A DNA stretch of 64,000 nucleotides from Datisca glomerata (GCA_003255025.1 QANY01008720.1:646605-710604), one strand, 5' to 3'; shown: positions 1 to 13,600, counted from the stretch's first letter. The notes: a model not told the origin generated them from the sequence alone. A program made the numbers and translations.

Positions 1-871
1 ATAGAACAAACTTGAAGAACCGAAAACATGCCTCCCAAAATTACAGGGGGTAAAATTATAATTTCTCCTTAAATTTTATTGTTATAATTGATCTAGATCG
101 GTCTGGCAAGTTTTTCTTTTGAATATTAAAACTATTTTTTTTAGATAAAAGCAAAAACAAAATCAATAACATAAATCTAAAAAATACGACATCTCAAACA
201 CGAGAGAATCTTTGACAAAAAAAACACGTGAGAATCTCGTTTTTTTTCCTTTGCAATATGAAGCGCATAAATAAGGAAATGAAAAATTCAACCACTAGAA
301 TGCGGCCACGTCACAACTTATCCCATTGTCTTACACGGTGGACCCTCTTTCGTATTGTCAGCTTGCTGTGCAGCGTATCGGACCAAAGCCACTCAACTCT
401 CCATACTCACGGGCAAGTCAACGGCCACAGCCGACAGTTTCCATAAGCTTCTGTTTGTTTCCCTGGAAAAAAATTTCATCGGAGAAATTTCCGAGCAAGA
501 AACTTTCCTGTTGTCTTATTATATAGTCTGTGAAGTTCGAGTACATCGTGTAACGCCTTTCAGGTACCTTTATTTTAGCTCATTCTTTTAAGAATAGCAT
601 CATTAGAAAAAGCTATTTCTCTTTGGTTATGTGGCCAGGAAACTCCCGTTTTATGGTGCAAAGCAGCTAATTGGATAACAGTATAGTTACGTTCAATTGA
701 CGGATTTTATTTACTGATATTAATATTTGTTCCTCAAAATTAGCAATGAGAAAACTTCGGTCGGAAAGCGATCAAAATTTTTTTTGTAACGAAGTGTTTT
801 TACTAACTTAAGACTTTAAACAGCGTAGCAGCCGTATTACAGAAGTCCTACTTTGAGTTAATTGGTAAACG
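1..871. other. Upstream region of the PDAT gene
   Basis: No gene is visible here. The stretch is AT-rich, and its short reading frames show no family resemblance. It should hold the promoter and 5' UTR of the acyltransferase that starts at 872. A TTATTATATAGT stretch at 516-527 is the best TATA-box candidate. It would give a 5' UTR of roughly 300 nt, but nothing else in the sequence confirms it. Confidence 0.4.
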
Positions 872-3800
872 ATGACTCTGATTCGACGAAGAAAAGCTGC
901 CGAAACCGAAAAGAATGAGAACCCAGAATCGACTTCGAAGATTCAAGACGAAGAAGACGATCAGAAAAAGAAGTTCAGAGGAAAAGGCAAGAAAGACGAG
1001 GGTAAGAGAAAGTGGTCATGTGTGGATAGCTGTTGTTGGTTTATAGGTTGCATTTGCACGACGTGGTGGCTTTTATTGTTTCTGTACAATGCGATGCCAG
1101 CCTCGATCCCTCAGTATGTAACTGAAGCGATAACAGGGCCAGCGCCTGACCCTCCCGGTGTGAAATTAAAGAACGAGGGTTTGACAGCCAAGCATCCGGT
1201 GGTGTTCGTGCCGGGAATTGTCACAGGTGGACTTGAGCTATGGGAGGGCCGCCAGTGCGCAGATGGTTTGTTTCGGAAGCGGCTATGGGGAGGCACATTT
1301 GGAGAGGTGTATAAAAGGTATCGTGTTGGTAGATAGTTGATTCTTTAACATGTAATTAGCTAATTTTTTCTTTTTTAATGGTCTTCTAATTGGCAACTTT
1401 GTGTTGGTTTATTATTGTGAATCTGAACTCGTTTTTAATTATTTGTTCCAACGAGTGATGTAATCAAATTGAGTTATATGGTCTGGAGTGGACTGGTTGT
1501 TGTTGTACTGTATGTACGACTGGATATATGTAATTGGTGTCCTCTCATCTACTTTTTTAGTAGGCTTATATAAATTAATTCCATTTTAGGAAATTCTTTT
1601 GAATGGTCGATTGTCAACTGGCTTCCCTTTTGGTTATTAGTAGTTGGCAATTCGTCACCCTTCAGGGGACTAAACAACACCTGCTCGTTGTTGCAAGTGC
1701 AAGCAACTTATTTGTCTACTTAACATACATCACAAATTGAGGCACTGGGAAATGTGCCGAAGACTTGTTACAACTCGAAACCTCTAATTTAGGAAGTGAA
1801 GAGGTTTAAACCACTGCCTTTTATATGTAACTGGCTCATATATATATGACGTTCAAAATCTGCAGCAGAAGCAACCTACAAGGTTTAAACCGCTGCCATT
1901 TGGTGGATACACATTTTCACATTGGATTAGGACTATAAATTGTCATTAATTTTAACTCGCCTTGCATTTCAACACAGTGTTGCCCCTTCTCCAAATTTTA
2001 GTATATTTTGGAACCCCCTTTCTAAATCCTAGCTCATCCCTGTATGCAACTGTGAACTCATAGCATTCCTGATTTCCAATGAATATGATTGCAGTTTTCA
2101 CAAAGTATTTTGTGCTTTAAAAGTTGAAATTATTTTGGTTCCTTTTGGTGCTTGATCCATTGATTTCCATTGTTGTTGCAGACCTTCGTGCTGGCTAGAG
2201 CACATGTCACTGGACAATGAAACTGGACTTGACCCTCCTGGGATTAGGGTGAGGCCTGTCTCTGGACTTGTAGCTGCCGATTACTTTGCTCCAGGTTATT
2301 TCGTGTGGGCAGTTCTAATTGCTAACTTGGCCCGCATTGGTTATGAGGAGAAAAATATGTACATGGCATCATATGATTGGAGAATCTCGTTTCAAAACAC
2401 AGAGGTTATATTAACTTAACCTCTTACTTTGTGTTATAGGATACCATTGAATTTCATATCTTGATACACTTGATCATTTTGTTAACTATGAATAACTTCT
2501 CTTTGTTGACGATTATTGGACTTGGTTAATCAGGTGAGGGACCAAACACTTAGCCGGATAAAAAGCAACATAGAACTGATGGTTGCTACAAGTGGAGGGG
2601 AAAAGGCAGTAATCATTCCCCATTCAATGGGTGTTCTATACTTTCTACATTTTATGAAGTGGGTTGAGGCACCAGCTCCGATCGGTGGTGGTGGGGGACC
2701 AGATTGGTGTTCTAAGCATATAAAGGCTGTGATGAACATTGGCGGACCATTTCTGGGTGTTCCCAAGGCTGTTGCAGGGCTCTTCTCCACTGAAGCCAAA
2801 GACATTGCGGATGCCAGGTCTTTCATTTGTTGAATCTCTTTCTGCTTGAAGAGTAACTAGGTGGAGTCTTGTAATGATTGTTGAGAATCTTGAGATGATA
2901 ATAAATCGATGTCCCTGAAACCTTTCCCTATCCTCAGAGAAGGATTTGGACTCAATAAGCTACATTTTTCACTATTAGATTTCTCGAAGCCGTTATCTTG
3001 AGCAATTGCAAGTTGGTGAAGATACTGGCAAATGCTTTAATAAATTAACTCAAACATCTGAATATTGATAATAAGGAAAAAATTGTAGGTGTTGATTCTC
3101 AACTTGTAACCCTAAATTTTACTTTTCATACATTTATGCAGGCGTTTTTGGAATGCAATCTTAGCCATTCTGAAAATTTCCAGGATATTTGTGTCTAACA
3201 CTACTCGTGCTACATTTCAGCTTTGTCAAATAGCACTGCTTTTCAAATTAAATATAGATAACTTCTTCTTGGCAGCTGATCCCCTTTTCGCTTATAAAAT
3301 AAAGTAGAAAAGACAACTCAAGTCAGATATGCACAAATATGGAAATGGAGAAAGACAATCTTCGTCTTCAGCTTATAGAACCTCAGTTCACCTTTTATGG
3401 CATTCCTCTGATATATTTCATATCTGTTAAGGCATGCTCAACTTTGTGCACTGGGGAATTACTAAAAAATACTCTCTAAACGAAAAATTTATGCCTCTTA
3501 CCGTTACAAAATGCAGGGCCATTGCACCCGGTTTCCTGGACAATGATATTTTTCGCCTTCAAACATTGCAACGTTTGATGAAGATGACCCGCACATGGGA
3601 CTCAACCATGTCAATGATACCAAAAGGTGGGGACACTATATGGGGTGGGCTTGATTGGTCACCTGAGGAAAGCTACATCCCGAGCAAGAGAAAACAAAGA
3701 AACGATGATCCTCAGATAGCAGTGCATGATAGTTCTGAAAGTAGTATTTCCCAACCAAACAGTGTTTATTATGGAAGAATCGTATCATTTGGGAAAGATG

Positions 3801-5390
3801 TAGCAGAGGCAGATTCATCTGAGATTGAAAGAATTGACTTTCTGGTAAAACTGTTGTTCATTAGATTGCAGTGGGTCACATTTTCCCCCTCTTTCCTGTT
3901 ACTTAATAATTCCATCACTACATATGACGAATTATACGATTTCTATGTACCCGGATAGCATTTAAATTACACGTTTAGTTTGGCGTAAACACAATATGCG
4001 AGACTTGAAGAGAGTGTCACTAAATAATAATGACTGAGCGGCAAATGAGTTACTGCATTCTGCTGAGAAAGAAACCCGAAAATGGTAGACCCTGTCGGTT
4101 TGCAGCACATATCCCATCTGGTTGGTTGCATGGGTGTGATTTATTGAATGCTCCCTTTTTATCCAAAAACAGTAAAAAAGCAAGGGGGAAATATCAAACC
4201 TCTCAATTATTCGCTTAAAAAGTCTTCATTTTATGTATTTGGCTATATGTGATGCAGGGTGCTGTTAAGGGTCATAATGTTGCAAATACTACCTGCCGCG
4301 ACGTGTGGACTGAATATCATGACATGGGCATTGAAGGAATCAGAGCAGTCGCAGAGTACAAAGTGTACACTGCTGACTCAATATTAGACCTGCTCCGTTT
4401 TGTTGCTCCAAAGATGATGGCACGTGGCAGTGCACATTTCTCGTATGGGATTGCTGACGATTTGGATGACCCAAAGTATACACATTACAAATATTGGTCA
4501 AATCCTCTAGAGACAAGGTAAGATTATTTGATCATATTAATCATTCTCCAGTGAACCAAATCACTCTTCTTGGTACTTATGTGACTCACCATGTTGTTAG
4601 TGGTGATTCCTGTTAATCTGGGTTAACCAATCTATTTTTAGCATGTAACAACGTGATCGTAATCCAGCATTCTAGCATAGGCTGTCTTGTGTGATACAGA
4701 AAGATGATTCACAGAAGTTACTTCGTCGTGTATGCCAAGTTGAATGAATCTGCGAGAAACTTTAGCATGAATCATTATGGAAAGTTGCTTCGTTGCTAGG
4801 CCATCACTGCATGTCCATAATACCTGTAAAATATATCACTCCTGAATCAAGATCAGAGCAATTCACATTAGTTGATTCCTTTCTATCCCTTCCCGTGATT
4901 ATGCAGATTACCAAATGCTCCTGACATGGAGATCTTTTCTATGTATGGAGTTGGCATACCAACAGAAAGAGCTTATGTGTACAAGTTATCTCCTGCGGCT
5001 GATTGCTACATTCCATTTCAGATTGACACTTCGGCTAACAGTGAAGATGAAAATAGCTGTCTGAAGGATGGAGTTTACACTATTGAGGGAGACGAGACTG
5101 TGCCTGCATTAAGTGCGGGCTTCATGTGTGCTAAGGGTTGGCGTGGCAAAACAAGATTTAATCCGTCAGGTATCAAAACATATATAAGAGAGTATGATCA
5201 TTCTCCTCCTTCAAATCTGCTAGAGGGCCGTGGAACCCAAAGCGGTGCTCATGTCGACATAATGGGAAATTTTGCGTTAATAGAAGACGTTCTTAGAGTG
5301 GCAGCAGGGGCTAAAGGAGAAGATTTAGGAGGCGATCAAGTTTACTCTGACATCTTTAAATGGTCTGAAAAGATCAATCTACCTCTGTAA
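872..5390 (+). CDS. PDAT1: Phospholipid:diacylglycerol acyltransferase 1 (PDAT1-like)
   Basis: Six exons: 872-1317, 2182-2404, 2534-2817, 3517-3844, 4258-4517, 4907-5390. All junctions are GT-AG and the phases close to 674 aa, close to the size of known plant PDAT1 (about 670). The family moves a fatty acyl group from the sn-2 position of a phospholipid to diacylglycerol, making triacylglycerol in the endoplasmic reticulum without acyl-CoA. The N-terminus is charged and lysine-rich (residues about 26-47), followed by one membrane segment (about 60-78, WWLLLFLYNAM), so a single-pass ER protein with a lumenal catalytic domain is expected. The lipase-like core shows FVPGIVTGGLELWEG, the salt-bridge/lid region, the nucleophile in PHSMG (Ser254), GDETVP (Asp576) and GAHVDIMG (His629). 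These three positions match the Ser-Asp-His triad of the LCAT-like family. The ATG at 872 is the first in-frame Met and gives the expected basic N-terminus. No frameshift or missing key residue was found, so this looks like a working gene. Confidence 0.95.
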
Positions 5391-6075
5391 TCTTTTGAGT
5401 GGGGTATGTATTTTGGATTTCTCTCACTTCTTTCAAATTGCGAAATGACTATGCACCTATTATGTTTCATTCCTTTTATTTCAGTATCTCTTCTACTACT
5501 AGCATATCTTTCTCGACTGCCTTTACCTGATGTTCTAAATCTGTTTCTTATAATAGAATCTCATAGCCCAAACTCTCTATTTGCAGAGAAATGGCGGAAT
5601 CTGCACGACACTTGTCTGCATATAGCTCGACTTTTTTTCCATTGCCAGTAAGAGACCTGCAAAGCAGAATGGCCATCTGGAAGGCTGGTTAATGGCTGCT
5701 GCTGCTTCCCAGGCAATTTAATCTTGTCCGATTTATTCCTTGCAGGGTTCATTATTGCCCTTATATATCAACTCTTTAACCAATCTGCAATCTGTATTGG
5801 AAATACTCATTGTTACCATAATAAATGCCTTTTGGAGATTACATCTCAATTTACTTCTCCAAATATGTTATGTTTTATCTCTTCAGTATCCTTCCTTCCA
5901 TTAGTACCGGAAACTTTAGTTTGTGACTGTGAGGTGAAAATCCTATGCTGTAGTTACTACAAATGAAAATGGTTGTTTTCTTGTGCAGACCTATGGATCA
6001 TGAACATGAACCGTAATTGATAGGGCAAGTAAATGCCTTTTGGAGATTACATCTCAATTTACTTCTCCAAATATT
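5391..6075 (+). other. PDAT 3' UTR / downstream region with a 45-bp direct repeat
   Basis: Probable 3' UTR and immediate downstream sequence of the PDAT gene. A 45-bp stretch at 5822-5866 recurs almost exactly at 6030-6074 (it begins TAAATGCCTTTTGGAGATTA). The two copies are about 160 bp apart. No coding sequence is seen. The poly(A) site cannot be fixed; several AATAAA-like stretches lie in 5700-5990. Confidence 0.5.
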
Positions 6076-7000
6076 GACCTTCATGCCTAAATTAAAGGCG
6101 ATTTTCATAGCCGGCAAGATCATTAACATGGTGTCAGCTGGCCGAGAGTCCGGGAAGGGTATTTCCTTGGGTTGATCTTTCTACTCATAGCACAGCTTGA
6201 ATGCCGTTGTTCAGTAATCATGATTGTTTAAATTTCGTGTTTGAATGCCAACTTTTTTTTTCCGTCCATAAGACTCCAAAATTAGTTTATTGTATTCCTC
6301 ATGGTCTTCTAAGTCCAAATTTTGACAAGGATGTTCGTTTGTCTCTTTCTTTTTAGTATAATTTTTGTTTCATATAAAGAAGACAGAGAACGAAGCAAAG
6401 GCAAATGAGAGAAAACAAATAATAAGAATGAGAAGATTTAATTACATAATGAAAATTATTATTTTCACTGCACTTCCAATGGTACACCCATTGTTTCTAC
6501 CGTTACTTTCCATTTCTAAAGAGTTCTAAAAGTAAAATGTATAAATACTTGTAAAAAAATTCATTTCTAAAGAGTTCTATACACACCTATAAATAACTTC
6601 AAAAGTATAAGAAATGAATGACATGTTTACTTGATGAAGTAGAAATGACTCTGCAGAGTTCGATTCTTACTTTGTCCTTTACTTTATAAAGGAATCATTC
6701 TAGTCGTGGATTCCATGTGTTTGATTGGAGTGGAGTGTCACTCTATTGACATACAAAATGGCTTTCTTCTCATTTTGTTAAGAGTCTCATTTTGACATTT
6801 CGACAAAAAAATGAAATCCCATAAACACATCACTTTCTTTTTCTCCTCTTTAAAATATAAAGTGTGTCAAGTTGAAATCTTACTTACATTTTATACCACG
6901 TTGGTATTTGATATATCCAAATTTAACTATTATTTTTAAGAACATTTTTAAACACCTTTTTCAAATGAAAATTTTAACTATTACACATTTTCATTACACG
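6076..7000. other. AT-rich intergenic spacer
   Basis: No gene, RNA gene or recognisable mobile element. The sequence is AT-rich with short homopolymer runs. The left end of the Mutator-like element must lie near the right edge of this stretch, but I could not define an inverted end or a target duplication. Confidence 0.4.
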
Positions 7001-7139
7001 AAACCTCACCGCTTCGTGTACTTCACTTGCATTTTCCTCATTTCTCTCTTATTGTTACTATATCTCTCTCTCTCTTTCGAAGTCGCAACATCTCTCTCTC
7101 TCTGCAAATCCTTGAGTCTTATCTCCCACAGCAAAGAAT

Positions 7140-7540
7140 CACAACAAGCTAAGTTTTTGGGTTTCTGAGTTCTTGTTTTCTTAGTTCTAAGGTATTTTCT
7201 GGGTTTCTAAGGTATCTTTTCTGGGTTTCTAAGGATTTTTTTTTTGGATTTCTGCGTTTATGTTTTTTGTGGATGTCCGAATCACAACAAGGTTTTTTTG
7301 GGTTTCTGAGTTCTTGTTTTCTGGGTTCTAAGGTATTTTCTGGGTTTCTAAGGTATTTTTTCTGGGTTTCTAAGATTTTTTTTGGATTTCTGCGTTTCTG
7401 TTTTTTGTGGATGTCCGAATCACAACAAGGTTTTTTTGGGTTTCTAATATTTTTTTCTTGGGTTTTTTAGTGTTTTTTTCTTCTAGGTTTCTAAGTGTTT
7501 TTTTCTGGGTTTTCGAGGTACTGGTCTTGGTGAGTGTCTG
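7140..7540 (+). repeat. T-rich tandem repeat in the 5' leader of the Ulp1-like gene
   Basis: About 2.5 copies of a roughly 140-bp unit. Each contains CACAACAAG, then several copies of a short TTTCTGGGTTTCTAAGG motif, then GGATTTCTGCGTTT and GTGGATGTCCGAAT. Units start near 7140, 7275 and 7420. It is preceded by a CT microsatellite at 7064-7104. It lies upstream of the splice acceptor at 7785, so it is likely 5'-UTR or intron sequence of the element's + strand gene. Confidence 0.75.
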
Positions 7541-7548
7541 TTTTCTGG

Positions 7549-7748
7549 GTACACGCTCGTCGTGTAACCATCATGTAGTGTACACGAGGATCGTGCAAAC
7601 TTCGTGTACACTACAGGATGGTCACACGATGAATGTGTCCCCCCGTTACACGAGGGTCATGTAAGCCACGTGTAGACTACATGAGGACCACACAAGGGTC
7701 GTGTACCCCTCGTGTAGTCTACACGATGAGTACATGAACATCGTGTAT
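7549..7748. repeat. TACACGA palindromic array 1
   Basis: Degenerate head-to-head copies of TCGTGTAG and CTACACGA with 5-15 bp spacers (TCGTGTAGTCTACACGATG near 7714). It lies immediately upstream of a good splice acceptor (TTTTTACAG ending at 7785) and the ATG at 7789, so it is most likely in a 5'-UTR intron of the Ulp1-like gene. Confidence 0.9.
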
Positions 7749-8925
7749 ATTTTCTGATCTTATGTTTACCTTGAAATTTTTACAGGTTATGGCTTCATCA
7801 AAGATACAGCTAAGATACGTCCATGACGTTAACAGAATTCCAAAAGCAAGGGTCAATGCAAAGTGTAATACCCACTGCATAGAGGTTATCAAGACTAAGC
7901 TGACAACTCCTCAACTCTCCCTATTTAGGGAGACATGGACATGCTTTGGCCATATCCTTGATCTTCCAGCCAGGAAGTTTTCAGCAACTGTCTGTTACCA
8001 GGTGCTGGCCAGGGAGGTCGAGTATGTTAATGGCACTCCATCTTAAGAGAAAATCTGGTTTCTTATCAAGGAACCACTGTGCTTCTCCAAGAAGGAGTTC
8101 TCGTTGATGGCCGGATTGAAAAGAAGACTCGTGGCCCCAACTCTCTGATCTGTACTTTCTCAAAACCCAAGGAATAGCCATGGTTGATTTGGAGGAGAAG
8201 TTTAAAAATAGTGAATGTAAGACAGATTATGATGTTGTCAAGGTGGCTCTGATTTATTTTCTAGATCATTTTCTGTTGGGGAAGGAGAATTATACCCTAA
8301 TTGAGAAGAGATGGATGGTTTTGGTTGACGACCTTGAAGCGTTCAACCAATTTTCGTGGGGAGAGCTCTCTTTCTCCAAAATATTGAAATCATTATTAGT
8401 TGTCAAGAATACAAAGGTTGTTTTTTGTGATCTTAAAGATCAATAAAAAAACACAGGACCCCCGCTGCCGTTCATGGATATTCACTTAATGGATGTTCAT
8501 TTTCCTTCCAGGTACAATTTATTTAATTCTATGCAGTGATGTATAGAATTATTTATGTGTTGAATACTTAATTACGCTCTTTTATTTCAATATGCATCGG
8601 TATTTGAAACTACCCCCTTGGTGGGTAGTTTGTATGGTAATCAGGTTTCAACCAAGGTGCTTAGGATTCCCAAGTGATGTCCGACCACGATAGCACCGGT
8701 TGAGAATCTTCAAAAAAAATTTTGAAGGAGAATGTATATTGGTGAATTATGTTGACAAGTTAATTTATATTACTTTCACATATACTAATTTATATTTCTT
8801 GCATTTTCAGTTGGCAGTTCTTTCCTTGGTCCCTATTGAGGAGGAAGAAGAAAAAAGTTACTGGAGATCAGTAGTTGGAGATAAGATATGTTCAAGTCAT
8901 TTTCTACCCTTCTTTTTTTTTTAAC

Positions 8926-9168
8926 ACGGACCTCGTGTAGTTTACACGATGATTACACTAATATCATGTAGTCGTCATCAATATCGATGTAACCATCGTG
9001 TAGATTACACGAAGCCTGTGTAACCATCGTGTAGCCTACACGAGGGATACTCGAGGTCCGTGTAACCGATCATGTAGTCTACATGATGACTACACGAGGT
9101 TCATGTAACCGATCATGTAGCTACAAGGTGACTACACGAGGTCCGTGTACCCATCGTGTAGTCACCCT
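8926..9168. repeat. TACACGA palindromic array 2
   Basis: Second array of TCGTGTAG/CTACACGA copies. It sits between the DUF1985 coding part (ending near 8890) and the acidic coding part, which resumes after a splice acceptor-like TATTTTTTAG at about 9204. An intronic position is therefore likely. Confidence 0.88.
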
Positions 9169-9229
9169 TTTATGGTTTGTCTGTTTAATATTACATATTT
9201 TTTAGTCGACGCCTCATCAGTCACCCTTT

Positions 9230-10200
9230 TCAGTAGAAGATGAAGCTAATGAGGAGGAGGAGGCCATTGAAAAGGAAGAGGAGAAGAAGAAGAGGAGAAA
9301 GAAGTCTGAGGAGTCCACTAAAAAAATAGGGGAGAAGAAGATTATGTCTAAGAAGTTCAACAGGCATAAAGATTGGGTGAGGAAATGCCTGATTGGAATA
9401 GACCAAAAGATCACTTCAATGGACAAGAGGATTATTCCAAGCAATCAGACATTTCTTGTACAATTTCCCAAATTAAAAATTTGATAGATCATTTAGAAAC
9501 ATCGAGGCCATATGATTACTTATTATGTCCTCGATCTGCCATGATGATGGCTAGTGACGGGGAGGAGACGAAGACTGAGAAGGAAGAGAATGAAGAATGA
9601 AGAATGAGAGAAGGATGAAAAATAAGAAGAGATGGTAGAGAAGGAAGAAGAAAAAGAAGAGATTGTAGAGAAGGAATAAGAATAAGAGAAGGAGTTGAAG
9701 GAAGAAGAAGAAAAAGAAGAAGAAAAAGATGAAAAAGAAGAAGAGGAAAAAGAAGAGAAGGTAGAAGAGAAAGGAGAAGAGAAGGTAGAAAAAGAAGAAG
9801 AGAAGGTAGAAGAAAAAGATGAAAAAGAAGAAGAAAAAGAAGAAGAGAAGGTAGAGGAAAAGAAGAAGATAAGGTAGAAGGAAAAGATGAAAAAGAAGAA
9901 GAAAAAGAAAGAGAATATGAGAAAGAAGAACAAGAAAAAGAAGGAAGAGAAGAAGAAGAAGAGAAAGAATGTAATGAGGAGGAGGAAGGTGAAAAGAAGG
10001 AATATGAAAAAGAGAAAGAATGTATAGAAGAGAAAGAAGAAATAGAAGAGACAAAAGCAATAGAAGAGAAAAAAGAGAAGGAATAAAAAACAAAAGAGAA
10101 GAAGAAGAAAATGTTGCATAGAAGAAAGAAATAGGAAGAAAAAAAGAAACAAAAAAGGAAGAAGAAGAAGAAGAAGAAGAAGAAGAAGAAGAAGAAACGG
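9230..10200 (+). repeat. GAA/GGAAGA-rich low-complexity coding stretch
   Basis: Nearly pure purine on the + strand, encoding Glu/Lys-rich repeats (KEEEKEEEK-like) within the Ulp1-like gene. It ends in a GAA microsatellite at about 10157-10195. The minus-strand reading frames here (Phe/Ser/Leu-rich) are mirror artefacts of this bias. Acidic linkers of this kind are common between DUF1985 and the peptidase domain in such proteins. Confidence 0.8.
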
Positions 10201-10532
10201 TTGCATCGATAATACATGCATTGATGGATTCAGTTGGATAATGGAGCAGTCCAACGATGGAGAAGAAGAAGAGCTCGTCTGCTTTGGTGAACTGGGTAAG
10301 AGGAAGATGAAGAGATCTTGGGTTCTAGAGTCACCTACTTGGAAAACTGAATAAGTTGAAAAGAAGAAGCAACGAAGGCAAAAAGTTGATGATAATATCG
10401 TTGCCAAAATGGACTTCAAACCTTTCCAACCATATGGTGATGTATCTTCAGAAGATGAATCCCGTTTTAAAACCTGGTTCAACTCCCCAATAGCAAAGAA
10501 AATTCTATAATTTTACTTATTATTCTCATACA

Positions 10533-10786
10533 GGATTACACTAACCTCGTGTGACCATCGTGTAGTATGCATGATGGTTACACTGACCTCGTGTAGCCAT
10601 CGTGTAGTATAACGATGGTTGCACTGACCTCGTGTAGCCATCGTTGTAGCGTATATGATGGTTACATTGACATCGTGTAGCCATCGTTGTAGTGTACACG
10701 ATGGTTACATTGATCTCGTGTAGGCATCGTATAGTGTACACGATGGTTACACTGACGCTGTGTAGCCACCATGTAGTAAACCAATC
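10533..10786. repeat. TACACGA palindromic array 3
   Basis: About five longer units of roughly 50 bp, each built of CATCGTGTAGTGTACACGAT-like palindromes followed by GGTTACACTGACCTCGTGTAG. It lies between the exon ending near 10500 (FNSPIAKKIL) and the exon starting near 10817, so again in an intron position of the peptidase gene. Confidence 0.88.
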
Positions 10787-11106
10787 ATGTACCTAATTTT
10801 GATTTATAATTACGTTGTACAAGAACGAGAAAGTAGACATTGGATTTTACACTGTTGACGTTACCTGGTTAAAAAAACTAGTCTATTTACCTTATGAATG
10901 GCTTGAGTTAGATGTAAGAAGTTATTTATAATTTTTTTAATGTGGTATTTAAAATAAATATAAATATCTTAACTAATCTTTATTGAATTGCAGCATACCG
11001 ATGCATACCTGGAGCTCATGAGGTGGGATTTGCAAGACTACAAACCTCATATGAGAATCAGTGTGGTGATTTGATTCTGTAAGTAAGATTTGTTTTTGAA
11101 CTTAAT

Positions 11107-11206
11107 GAAGTGCACACCGTAGTCTACACATGGCCTTCACGAGCCTCATGTAGACTTCGTATAGTCTACACGAGCCTCGTGTAGACTTCATGTAGTCTTC
11201 ATGACC
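11107..11206. repeat. TACACGA palindromic array 4
   Basis: Short array right after a donor-like GATTCTGTAAGTAAG at about 11074-11088 that ends the HTDAYLELMRWD exon. The Copia element's LTR begins 5 bp after the array at 11211, so the Copia insertion hit this probable intron. Confidence 0.85.
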
Positions 11207-11210
11207 ATTT

Positions 11211-12540
11211 TGTTGGGGGTTATGCCTTCAAAACGTATGTATTGATATTTTAATATATAATTTAATGAAGATTACATTTTTCTTATAATTGTTCTTTTAA
11301 ATTATTGTTGAATAATTTATATAAATATCTGAAAATTTCATATTCATTAATGAGACTATGATTGTATTAGTACGAGAGGATTAAGATCATAGATAATGAA
11401 TAAAATTGTCAACGATATATTAAAGTATGAAATCTTTAGTGAATGGTTGTTAGGACGGTTCATTAAGCATTATGAATGCGTGTGATCTAGATTTGGACCA
11501 TTAACGTGGATAGACATCTTGGTGAATGTACTTTATATAATGAGATTATATATGACTGGACCGATGTGAATTAATATCTTTATCAATGTGTCTTTTATCA
11601 TAAAGATTTAATATACATCAGTTCGATGATACTATATAGATCAGTCTGGATCTATATAGTATTAATTCTGAAATTGAAAATTATATATATATAATTATCG
11701 ATTATTTTTTTAAATTATCGATAAATGAGACATAATATCAAATTTGTTAAATTAGATAATTCAAAAATTATTAGATAATAATGTGGATCAACTAAATCTG
11801 TTATTTGTGAAATAATAGATAATTTAGTTGATAAGGATAATAAGACATGTTAATTTTGAATTAACTAATATTTAGATAATTTTTATTAAAATAAATATTT
11901 AATTTACAGTCATTGTTATGTGTCGATCAATGATTGAGAATCATAGATCGTTATGCACTGCTATGGTGTCACATGGCACTACAACAGTAGGCGTGTAACC
12001 CTGCAGTGCCACACGACACTGCAATGTTGCACCATTATACAATGGGCCCACTGTATTAGGCAATTTGAAATTAAATATTAATTATTAATTATCCCTAAAT
12101 ATCTTATGCGCCGTTATCTAGAAAAAATTTATATTTTATTCGAATGACTTAGGTTGATAAATGAGTTGATCAGATCATCAGTTGATCAATTAGAGAATTG
12201 AGTTGTCAACACAATTGCTCATAGTGATTTTTCTTAACGATTAATAGTTAATCAAATGTCTAAAAGAATAATCATCATTTTCTTTTAGAGAATTGTCTCA
12301 CAAAAGTCATTCTCAGTAAATCTCTAGATCTCATGTATTGAGAACATCTAGAGACAGAAAAAGTGTCTTGTAATATTCTACGTGCTCATACACATCCTAT
12401 TGAATTGAGGATTAACTTAGAAGATTTTGGTGTGGATCTCGAAGTCCACTGATCGTTGGAACGATTTTCGTGAGACGAGAATCGATCGATTTTACAAGGA
12501 CGCTTGATTAAAACTACAAGAGGTATATGATTCCTAACCT
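11211..12540 (+). repeat. 5' LTR of Copia 1
   Basis: Its right half matches the 3' copy at 16336-16949 at moderate identity (many point changes), which points to an old insertion. It ends near GGTATATGATTCCTAACCT; the matching 3' end reads GGTATATGATTTCTAACCT. Confidence 0.75.
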
Positions 12541-13600
12541 GCTACGTCACCAGAAAGGCAGCGTCGACGATGACAGATCTGGTGGTGGGTGGTGGTCAGT
12601 GGCAAATGTTATCACATTTAGAGAAGTTTCGCAGAAACCCTGATACCAACTAACCCTATCGCTGAAGATTTTGATGATAACCCTAAATCTATCAATTATC
12701 TTTTTCAATTTTAAAATTAATGTAATTTTAAAATTAATTTTTAATTTTTAATGTTATGAAAATTAGAAATTAGTAGGTTAATTGAGTTTGACCTAAGTTT
12801 GACCAAATCAAATAAAATATTTATTTGACTTAGTCAAAGTCAATTATATTTAAAGGGGTAATTATAAAAATTAATTTTAATTAAGAAAAATAGTTTTTCC
12901 TAATTAATTAAGTTTTTGTTCAAAGTTTGGAGATTATGAAGATGGATATCAAGAGAAGAATACAATATTTGAAAAATATGTATTCTTGAAGTCCGTTTTG
13001 TAATTTTATTTCTTTATTTCAAGGGTTGTGATTTAGAAATACCAAATAGTCACTCGACGCATTATTATTTTATTTAATTGTTAAATAATTATTTTAATTG
13101 TTATGTTTAATAACATATCCATGCATTAGTCGATCACATTTCATACATGAAAATCTCACACAGTTTTATTTGATCATGCAACTCATCAGTAGAAATATGA
13201 TTTATTAGGATTGTCCTAATATGTTTATATATATTATTTTTGAAAATCAATTGCATGTAAACTGTTAGGTTTTAATTAGTTAAAACTTGATAATCACATC
13301 ACACTAAGGAGTATAGTAACATTTAGGATAACTGACTTTGGTAAAAAAAAAATTATTAAAATTTGATGAATATAATTAATTAGTCAATCTAAGTTCACTT
13401 AATTATGACTTAGGCGTTTTAGAAGGTTAAATAAATTTAGACCAATGAGATTGGTATAACTTATTATTAAATATTCATAGGATTATTATTTTAATCAATG
13501 ATTAATTTGAAATTAATTTAATTAGTTAAATATAGAAATCATAATCCTAAAATAGTGAGTGGGAGAAGGTTGGACTTCTTAAGAGGATATGGGGGATCAA
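12541..13600 (+). other. Leader of Copia 1, AT-rich, non-coding
   Basis: Long untranslated leader between the LTR and gag. It is rich in A/T runs and resembles the leader of Copia 2 (43131-44492) in layout, with TTTTCCTTAATTAA-like stretches, then a GAGAAGAAT segment, then an AT-rich stretch. No gene is seen. Confidence 0.5.

Noticed and set aside
9516..10482. Long Phe/Ser/Leu-rich minus-strand reading frames
   Set aside because: These are mirror images of the GAA-rich stretch, which is coding on + as an acidic linker.
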